Origin: Bacteroidota bacterium | GTDB lineage: Bacteria > Bacteroidota > Bacteroidia > Chitinophagales > UBA10324 | NCBI GenBank assembly: GCA_003455275.1 | Contig: DMRR01000105.1 | Coordinates: 1-5,626 of the forward strand | Direction: 5' to 3' | DNA length: 5,626 nt | In this document: positions 1-5,165 of the stretch, one piece after another | Layout: every line of letters starts with the position of its first letter | Position numbering within the stretch: the first letter of the stretch is position 1 | Notes under the pieces: generated by a model | What the model was told of the DNA's origin: nothing | What the model saw: only the letters and a program-made list of their open reading frames with translations | The model's database searches: none | Program-made: the position numbers and the translations under genes

Positions 1-1043
1 GAAAAACACTCTACTTCGCCAGTACCCGCGATGGCGGCTTTGGAGGCAGCGATATATGGATGACGCAAAAGGATTCTTCCGGACACTGGACAAATCCTGT
101 GAATGTTGGAAAACCAATCAACACTTACTTTGATGAACAAACTCCTTTCATTCACCCCGACGGACAAACACTTTACTTCAGCAGTTATGGTCATCCGGGA
201 ATGGGAAGCGCCGATATTTTTCTCAGCAGAAAAGATGCAAATGGAAAATGGAGTGAGCCGCAGAATCTTGGTTATCCAATCAACACAAAAGATGCTGAAG
301 GAAGTTTTTATGTAAGCACTGACGGAAAGCACGCTTACTTCGCAAGTGATTTGAAAAAGCAAACCGATGACTATGATTTGTATTATTTCAATTTGCCCAA
401 TGAGCTGAAACCATTGCCTGTCAACTATCTGAAAGGAATCATTACCAATGCTGAGTCAGGAGAAAAAATTTCTGCCGATGTTCAGTTGATTGATCTTGCT
501 TCAGGAAATGTGATGAATAGTTTTTCTTCTGATCCTGCGAGTGGCTATTATTTAATTTCAATTCCTTCCGGAAAAAATTATGCGCTCAATGTTTCGAAGA
601 AGGGATTTCTTTTTCATTCAGAAAATTTTTCGCTTGCTGATCACAATCCATCTGAGCCTTATGAGTTGAACATAAAACTTCAGCCAATGAAAACCGGAGA
701 GAGTGTGGTGCTGAAAAATATTTTTTTCGAAACAGGTTCTGCTGAATTGAAAAAAGAATCTACGGTTGAGTTGGACAAACTGATTTCACTTCTCAAAGAA
801 AACCCAACGATGAAAATTGAAATCGGTGGACACACTGATAATGTAGGAAGTGATAATGACAATCTCGCGCTCTCTGAAAATCGCGCGAAGTCGGTGTATG
901 ATTACCTGATTAAAGTTGGGGTTGGAGCAGCGCGATTGAGTTTCAAAGGATATGGCGAAACAAAACCAATTGCGACTAACGATACCGAAGAAGGTCGCGC
1001 ACAAAACCGCAGAACTGAATTCACGGTGGTATCAACTCAGTGA
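1..1043 (+). CDS. OmpA-family protein with PD40 propeller and carboxypeptidase-regulatory-like domain (5' end missing)
   Basis: The reading frame is open from base 3 to the TGA at 1041-1043, and the gene starts upstream of the window, so the ATG at 60 is internal. Numbering from the codon at base 3 gives 346 residues. Three PD40-type beta-propeller motifs are visible: KTLYFAS...GGSDIW at 1-19, QTLYFSS...SADIF at 55-73, and KHAYFASD at 109-116. A carboxypeptidase-regulatory-like beta-sandwich follows at about 143-211 (LKGIITN to the FLFHSENF region). The OmpA C-terminal peptidoglycan-binding domain is at about 236-344. It has GHTDNVGSD, LSENRAKSV and the terminal GRAQNRRTEF motif. D279 and R294 have the 15-residue spacing of the diaminopimelate-binding Asp/Arg pair of OmpA. 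The protein probably tethers an outer-membrane or periplasmic complex to peptidoglycan. This order of domains matches the type IX secretion component PorE, but many Bacteroidota paralogues share it and the N-terminal TPR region cannot be seen, so no symbol is given. Confidence 0.93.
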   Translation, partial: KTLYFASTRDGGFGGSDIWMTQKDSSGHWTNPVNVGKPINTYFDEQTPFIHPDGQTLYFSSYGHPGMGSADIFLSRKDANGKWSEPQNLGYPINTKDAEGSFYVSTDGKHAYFASDLKKQTDDYDLYYFNLPNELKPLPVNYLKGIITNAESGEKISADVQLIDLASGNVMNSFSSDPASGYYLISIPSGKNYALNVSKKGFLFHSENFSLADHNPSEPYELNIKLQPMKTGESVVLKNIFFETGSAELKKESTVELDKLISLLKENPTMKIEIGGHTDNVGSDNDNLALSENRAKSVYDYLIKVGVGAARLSFKGYGETKPIATNDTEEGRAQNRRTEFTVVSTQ

Positions 1044-1184
1044 TTTTTGAAATTCAGGTATCTTCATTTTCATATTGTCAGCGAAGCAATGAATGCCATT
1101 CGACAATTTAATAAAATGAATAAATTACCAAATCATCAAATTGATGTTTGGCATTATTTTCGGCAACCGCTCAAAAAAAACTTT
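1044..1184. other. Intergenic region with small inverted repeats, no clear promoter
   Basis: This 141-base gap separates the OmpA-like gene from the downstream secreted-protein gene. It has no hairpin followed by a T-tract, so no intrinsic terminator is visible for the upstream gene. Small inverted repeats are present: ATTGTC (1074-1079) with GACAAT (1102-1107), GAATG (1091-1095) with CATTC (1097-1101), and AATGCCA (1092-1098) with TGGCATT (1149-1155). A 5-of-6 match to the Bacteroidota -7 element, TATTTTCG at 1155-1162, lies 22 bases before the next ATG but has no TTG at the proper distance upstream. The gap is open in frame with the next gene from a TTG at 1047, but that extension would precede a signal peptide and is probably not translated. 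Confidence 0.5.
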
Positions 1185-1937
1185 ATGAAAAATAAAATAC
1201 TGATTGCATTCATTTTCACTTTTCACTTTTCACCTTTCATTTCTTTCGCTCAAAAACAATTGACAGGAGAAAAAAGATTAAAAGCAGTTTCAGCAAAACC
1301 TGTTGTTTTTCTTGACGACACAGTTTACAGCAATGCAAAACCCTACTGCCTGATGAAGGAAATAAAAGTTAACGATTATCACCCGGATTACAGTGTAAAA
1401 AACCTTCGTGGCGAGGAACTGATCTATATAAAATGGGATACAAAATCCGGGGTAATGGGTGCATATATGCTGAAGTTTAACAAGGATGGAAAAACTGCTA
1501 AACTCAAAACCACAGAAGAAGATGATCTGCCGGAATTAATTGTGAATAATGATTTGATCGTAAATAATGATGTGCCGGAAGATCGCGAGAAAAATTTTAT
1601 CGGCAGCAATGGCGGTTCAGTAGAAGGAACAAAAACAAATAATACCAGTAACTCTGCAATTATTGTGGCTGATAAATGGATCACGCAAGACCTGATGAAG
1701 ATTGGATCATGGGCACTTGTGAATACTTATTACCAGGATAAAAAATTGTATCATGAAACCGATTGGTTCGATAAAGGCGGAACCAAGGTTGCGAATGCAA
1801 AATATTTATACGAAGATCCTGATATTGCAATGGTGCTTACCTATTCTGATAATAAAACGACGCAGTTAACAGTTGGTCCTGGTAAAAGTGCAAAGACGGT
1901 GATTGCCACCTACCTGAGGCAGAATGGTTATCTGTAG
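1185..1937 (+). CDS. Secreted protein of unknown function
   Basis: I do not recognise this 250-residue protein as a named family. The ATG at 1185 is chosen because it places a signal peptide exactly at the N-terminus: MKNK, a hydrophobic stretch to about residue 20, then SFAQ with cleavage near 22-23. The in-frame TTG at 1047 would add 46 charged and polar residues in front of it. The preceding bases are A-rich (TCAAAAAAAACTTT), as is common for Bacteroidota starts. The mature part has a first region at about 38-110 (VVFLDDTVYSNAKPYCLMKE, then GEELIYIKW). An acidic and Asn-rich linker at 110-158 contains a tandem LIVNND (118-129). A C-terminal region at about 160-250 carries WITQDLMKIGSWALVNTYYQ and ends TYLRQNGYL. 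There is no lipobox cysteine, no transmembrane segment after the signal and no visible catalytic motif. It is probably periplasmic or exported. A heptamer repeat lies in the signal-peptide codons, and a strong terminator follows 22 bases after the stop. Confidence 0.8.
   Translation: MKNKILIAFIFTFHFSPFISFAQKQLTGEKRLKAVSAKPVVFLDDTVYSNAKPYCLMKEIKVNDYHPDYSVKNLRGEELIYIKWDTKSGVMGAYMLKFNKDGKTAKLKTTEEDDLPELIVNNDLIVNNDVPEDREKNFIGSNGGSVEGTKTNNTSNSAIIVADKWITQDLMKIGSWALVNTYYQDKKLYHETDWFDKGGTKVANAKYLYEDPDIAMVLTYSDNKTTQLTVGPGKSAKTVIATYLRQNGYL
1213..1240 (+). repeat. Heptanucleotide tandem repeat, 3 perfect copies plus 1 degenerate, in signal-peptide codons
   Basis: TTTTCAC occurs three times in direct succession at 1213-1219, 1220-1226 and 1227-1233. 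A degenerate fourth copy, CTTTCAT, follows at 1234-1240. The array falls in the signal-peptide codons of the secreted-protein gene, about 30 bases after the ATG. Seven is not a multiple of three, so each copy is read in a different frame, and gain or loss of one copy would shift the frame. Confidence 0.85.
1536..1571 (+). repeat. In-frame 18-base tandem duplication encoding LIVNND twice
   Basis: Two adjacent 18-base units (1536-1553 and 1554-1571) both encode LIVNND. They match at 15 of 18 bases, and all three differences are at third codon positions and silent. The repeat lies in the acidic linker of the secreted protein, at residues 118-129. It looks like a small duplication whose protein sequence has been kept. 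Confidence 0.8.
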
Positions 1938-1959
1938 TCTGCTTTGAAAATTATTCTTG

Positions 1960-1992
1960 AGTCGCTGTGATTTATCGCAGCGACTTTTTTTT
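1960..1992 (+). terminator. Rho-independent terminator after the secreted-protein gene
   Basis: The left arm 1961-1970 (GTCGCTGTGA) pairs with 1975-1984 (TCGCAGCGAC) around the loop TTTA, with one U-G wobble (1968 with 1977). A1960 with T1985 can extend the stem. A run of eight T follows at 1985-1992. It sits 22 bases after the TAG of the secreted-protein gene and overlaps the stop codon of the convergent DUF423 gene. On the minus strand the wobble becomes an A-C mismatch and only a weak T-rich stretch follows, so it should work mainly for + strand transcripts. Confidence 0.9.
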
Positions 1993-2383
1993 ATTTCTTT
2001 CTGACACTAAGAAGTAGCGAAGCCCATCCAATAATAAAACATACTCCTCCCAGCGGAGTAATTGGTCCAAGCCATTTGTAATTTTCCAAACCAATGATAT
2101 CCCGAATACTCAGGATATAAATAGAGCCGCAAAAAAAAATTATCCCGGCTGTGAAAAAAATTGCCGCCCATTTGGTAAACCGGTTTTGAAAATCTTTTAT
2201 CAGAATACCGAGAAGCAACAAGGCAAGTGCATGATAAAACTGATATCGCACTCCGGTTTCAAAACTCAGTAACAGTTCAGGAGAAATTTTTTCTTTCAAA
2301 GTGTGAGCGCCAAACGCGCCCAGGATAACCGCCAGCGAAGCAAACACACAAGCAGTAGTCAAAATTGTTCGTTGATTTTTCAT
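1991..2383 (-). CDS. DUF423 family small integral membrane protein (YgdD/TMEM256-like)
   Basis: This 130-residue protein has the usual length and conserved blocks of the DUF423 family, which occurs from bacteria to mitochondria (TMEM256). Its biochemical function is not known. Visible signatures are ILGAFGAHTLK (20-30), FETGVRYQFYHALALLLLG (41-59), FFTAGIIFFCGSIYIL (76-91) and GPITPLGGVCFIIGW (106-120). Four hydrophobic segments lie at about 7-25, 46-62, 72-92 and 105-126, consistent with a four-helix inner-membrane protein. The C-terminus is basic (VRKK). The start is the ATG read from 2383 to 2381. No Shine-Dalgarno sequence is present, and the upstream bases are A/T-rich. The gene is convergent with the secreted-protein gene, and its TAA (1993-1991) overlaps the T-tract of the terminator there. 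It is divergent from the large DUF3352-like gene. Neighbourhood does not suggest a specific partner. Confidence 0.93.
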   Translation of the reverse strand: MKNQRTILTTACVFASLAVILGAFGAHTLKEKISPELLLSFETGVRYQFYHALALLLLGILIKDFQNRFTKWAAIFFTAGIIFFCGSIYILSIRDIIGLENYKWLGPITPLGGVCFIIGWASLLLSVRKK

Positions 2384-2434
2384 CTGTTGATTTAACTAAA
2401 ATGAGAGGGAAAAGTGTGAATCTACATTCGCCCG

Positions 2435-2463
2435 CAAATATGGTTAACAAACGAATGATCAAG
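2435..2463 (-). promoter_or_regulatory. Possible Bacteroidota promoter for the DUF423 gene
   Basis: On the minus strand CATATTTG (2442-2435) matches the TAnnTTTG -7 element at 5 of 6 fixed bases. It lies 17 bases after a TTG (2462-2460) that could be the -33 element. The spacing fits the 17-23 range reported for Bacteroidota promoters, and the implied transcript would have a leader of roughly 45 bases. The site overlaps the proposed start of the divergent gene. With one mismatch this remains a weak prediction. Confidence 0.3.
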
Positions 2464-5088
2464 TGGGCTGCAACTATTGCTGTGCTCATTGTTATTGTCA
2501 TTATCGCCCTGAAAATTTTTAACCGATATGCTCCTTCAGGCAGAAATGCACTGTTGAAGAAAGCAGTTCCCGGTAACTCAGCATTTTTCTTTGAAATAAG
2601 AAATGCCGGTAAGCTGAGTGATGTCATCAGCAAACTGAGTTATACTGTCAATTTTTCGAAACTACCGGTGATGCAAAAACTCACGCAGTATTTTGAAACA
2701 TTAAAACCGCTTACTGATAAAAATGATGACTGGAAGAATACTCTTTTTAACCACACAATAATTTCTTCCTTTCAAATGGTGGGTGAAAACAATTTTGATT
2801 TGATATTGCTTCTTGATTTTTCAAATAGTGGCGAACCTGATTTTGAAAAACAATTGAAAGATCTTCATCTGGAATTTGAACCCCGGACTTTCAGAGGCGA
2901 AACCATTTATGAAATCAATTTTCAATCGGTTCATTTATCAGTCGGCTTTCTTAATAAAGTTTGCATGATCAGTTCTACTGCTTCTTTAACTGAAGATGCA
3001 ATGTCGCAGATGCTTGGACGAAGCAGTATCACCGCATCAAAATCTTTTGCGGATTTAAGCAGTCATCTTTCAGATAATTTCGAAGCAACATTGTTTATCA
3101 ATTACAGCAACCTTGCTGATTTCATTGTCGGGTACAGTCAACCAGATTCAAATGATTATTCTTCTGGAATAAGCGGATTTGCCGAGTGGTCAGCCTTCGA
3201 TTTTGATTTTACAAAAAATGGAATCGGAGTGAGCGGTATTACAACCTCATCACAAACTAGCAGCTGGTTAAATCAGTTTGATGAAACAGCCAGACTCAAT
3301 TCTTCACTTCCTGATTTTATTCCGGACAATGCAGCCTGGGTAGCTTCTGTTCCGCTGACATCAAATTCGGTTTTTGATAAATTGAATTCTTCTCTTCAGT
3401 CCGATCCTGATTTCAGAAGATACATTAAACCCTGGCTGGGGAATGAGATTGACTTTGTGCTAACTGAACCTGTAAGCGAGAATCTATCTGCGCAATCCTT
3501 CTTGCTATTCAATGGTATTGATTCAGCAAAAGCAATAAAGATTCTGGCCAACTGGTCGCTGATAAAATCAGGCGGCGACAGTTCAGTGATTTCTTCATAT
3601 AAAAATTATTCCATCCTTCAGCTGAAAATTGGCGATGATTTCAGAAAATATTTTCCTGACAAACTGATTCATGTTACAAACCCGTTTTGCTGCATTATGA
3701 ACCATACACTTCTGACAGCAAACTCAATCGGGCAATTAAAACTTTACATTGATAAACTCCTAGACAAGAACACGGTTTCAAAAACTGATTTCGAAAAAAG
3801 TTCTTTTGCCAATAGTCAATATTCGCTTTGGTTTAACCCTTCGCGTCTCAAAGATTTTCTTTCATCAGTTGCTTCTGATAACCTCAAACAAAATTTCAAT
3901 TCTCTTTTTGAAATGGTCCGCAGTTGTAACTCAGTAGCCATTCCTTTTATCATGAAAGAAAATTATTATGAATCGAAAGGGTGGATTTCTTTTTCTGATA
4001 AAGAAAATACCGGCGAAGGTTACGCCTGGAAAACAATTCTGGACACTTCGGCAGTTCTCGCGCCGCAAGTGCTCGTTAACAGCACCGGAAATAAAATTGT
4101 AATGACACAAGATGCACACGATGTGCTCTACTGTCTGAATAAAGGAGGCGATATTCTGTGGAAGCGTAAACTGGATTCTAAAGTGATGAGTGAAATCTTT
4201 CAATTAGATCTTTACCATAACGGAGAACAGCAATATGTGCTCAACACATCGGGCGGAATTTATTTGTTTGATGAGGAAGGAAAGGACATAAACAATTTCC
4301 CCATTCGATTGGCAGCACCAGCTACATCGCCGCTCAGTTTGATTGACTTTGATGGCAAACAACAATTCAAATTATTTGTGGCCTGCAGCAACGGAAGCAT
4401 TTATGGATTTGAAAAAACTGGAAGGCCGCTTGGAGGTTGGAATCCGAATTCAGGAAATGGAAATATTGAAATGCCGGTTCAGTTTTTCCATTCCGGGAAA
4501 ACAGAATTTCTGGCAGCTGTTGATGTAAGCGGAAAGCTACTCTTGTTCGATAGAAATGGAAAACGGGTAGCGAAAGAAATAAAAACCGGATTGGAAATAT
4601 CTGCTCCCGTAATTCTGGGAAAGAAGAATCAATTACTGGCGATCGATAGTACCGGAAAAATATTTGAACTGTCGTCGGAGGGCAAGCAAAAACAATATTC
4701 ACTGATTGGAGAAAATGCAATTGCAGCACAAATGTTTACCAATGACAGCAGTGATGTAATTATAGAACTGCTTTCAGGGAACAAACTATTGCAGTTTAAA
4801 AATGACAGTTCGCAGGTCTTCAGTTTCGATTTCAATGACAACAATATTTCAACCTTCCATTTGTTAACCTGGAATTTATCGGGTGAAAAATTTACTTTAC
4901 TGTCAGATGAATCCGGACAAAAAATTTATTTAATAAATACAGAAGGAAAATTACTGACTGGATTTCCGAAACAAGGAACACAATTGAGCGCACTCACCGA
5001 CCTTTTTGGAAATGGAAATGCCACGCTGATCACTGTCCGGAATTCAAATGAAATTATAGCTTACCAGATTGAATTATCTGAAGAGTAA
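2440..5088 (+). CDS. Membrane-anchored DUF3352-like protein with C-terminal PQQ/WD40-like beta-propeller
   Basis: With the ATG at 2440 the protein has 882 residues. A basic N-terminus (MVNKRMIKW) leads into one hydrophobic helix at about 9-27, so it is probably an uncleaved anchor with the rest in the periplasm. Flanking positive charges are balanced, so the topology is inferred. Residues about 42-535 resemble DUF3352-type proteins and contain two related halves: VPGNSAFFFEIR at 43-54 recurs as IPDNAAWVASVP at 294-305, and LFINYSNLADF at 218-228 recurs as LWFNPSRLKDF at 463-473. Residues about 540-880 form a beta-propeller with repeated strands every 41-47 residues, the first (VLYCLNKGGDILW, 562-574) being PQQ-like. 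No catalytic motif is visible, so a scaffold or binding role is possible. In-frame ATGs at 2401 and 2455 are alternatives; 2401 has a better A-rich lead but leaves only 17 bases to the divergent DUF423 start. The propeller call is firmer than the DUF3352 assignment. Confidence 0.85.
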   Translation: MVNKRMIKWAATIAVLIVIVIIALKIFNRYAPSGRNALLKKAVPGNSAFFFEIRNAGKLSDVISKLSYTVNFSKLPVMQKLTQYFETLKPLTDKNDDWKNTLFNHTIISSFQMVGENNFDLILLLDFSNSGEPDFEKQLKDLHLEFEPRTFRGETIYEINFQSVHLSVGFLNKVCMISSTASLTEDAMSQMLGRSSITASKSFADLSSHLSDNFEATLFINYSNLADFIVGYSQPDSNDYSSGISGFAEWSAFDFDFTKNGIGVSGITTSSQTSSWLNQFDETARLNSSLPDFIPDNAAWVASVPLTSNSVFDKLNSSLQSDPDFRRYIKPWLGNEIDFVLTEPVSENLSAQSFLLFNGIDSAKAIKILANWSLIKSGGDSSVISSYKNYSILQLKIGDDFRKYFPDKLIHVTNPFCCIMNHTLLTANSIGQLKLYIDKLLDKNTVSKTDFEKSSFANSQYSLWFNPSRLKDFLSSVASDNLKQNFNSLFEMVRSCNSVAIPFIMKENYYESKGWISFSDKENTGEGYAWKTILDTSAVLAPQVLVNSTGNKIVMTQDAHDVLYCLNKGGDILWKRKLDSKVMSEIFQLDLYHNGEQQYVLNTSGGIYLFDEEGKDINNFPIRLAAPATSPLSLIDFDGKQQFKLFVACSNGSIYGFEKTGRPLGGWNPNSGNGNIEMPVQFFHSGKTEFLAAVDVSGKLLLFDRNGKRVAKEIKTGLEISAPVILGKKNQLLAIDSTGKIFELSSEGKQKQYSLIGENAIAAQMFTNDSSDVIIELLSGNKLLQFKNDSSQVFSFDFNDNNISTFHLLTWNLSGEKFTLLSDESGQKIYLINTEGKLLTGFPKQGTQLSALTDLFGNGNATLITVRNSNEIIAYQIELSEE

Positions 5089-5104
5089 AATATGTTTAAA
5101 TGAA

Positions 5105-5138
5105 TTGCTTCCCGAAGGAAGATTCAACAATACATTTG
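5105..5138 (+). promoter_or_regulatory. Bacteroidota-type promoter upstream of purL
   Basis: TACATTTG at 5131-5138 is a perfect match to the TAnnTTTG -7 element. A TTG at 5105-5107 lies 23 bases upstream, at the upper end of the reported 17-23 spacing for the -33 element. Transcription would start near 5142, giving a leader of about 24 bases before the purL ATG at 5166. This suggests purL can be transcribed independently of the gene ending at 5088. Confidence 0.5.
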
Positions 5139-5165
5139 AGCCCTCAACCGAACGGAAAAAATTTA

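Noticed and set aside
680..1004. Antisense reading frames opposite the OmpA domain
   Set aside because: They lie opposite a strongly conserved domain and show no family motif, consistent with chance open frames.
1047..1184. In-frame TTG-initiated 46-residue extension of the secreted-protein gene
   Set aside because: It would place polar and charged residues in front of a complete signal peptide. The ATG at 1185 begins exactly at the signal peptide.
2365..2439. In-frame TTG (2365) and ATG (2401) starts for the large membrane-anchored gene
   Set aside because: The TTG lies inside the divergent DUF423 gene. The ATG at 2401 leaves only 17 bases between the two start codons; it is possible but less likely than 2440 or 2455, where the basic residues and membrane helix follow directly.
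3931..4844. Several open frames of 60-120 codons on either strand within the large gene
   Set aside because: They are rich in Phe, Cys, Arg and other residues typical of shadow frames, and they overlap a convincing propeller domain with no start signals of their own.
5108..5121. Hairpin CTTCC-CGAA-GGAAG between the large gene and purL
   Set aside because: The stem is only five base pairs and no T-tract follows, so it is not an intrinsic terminator. It lies within the promoter spacer.
5100..5165. In-frame ATG at 5100 extending PurL by 22 residues
   Set aside because: The extension lies upstream of the likely transcription start and does not look like the PurL N-terminus. The ATG at 5166 has a purine-rich GGAAAAA upstream and gives the usual family length.
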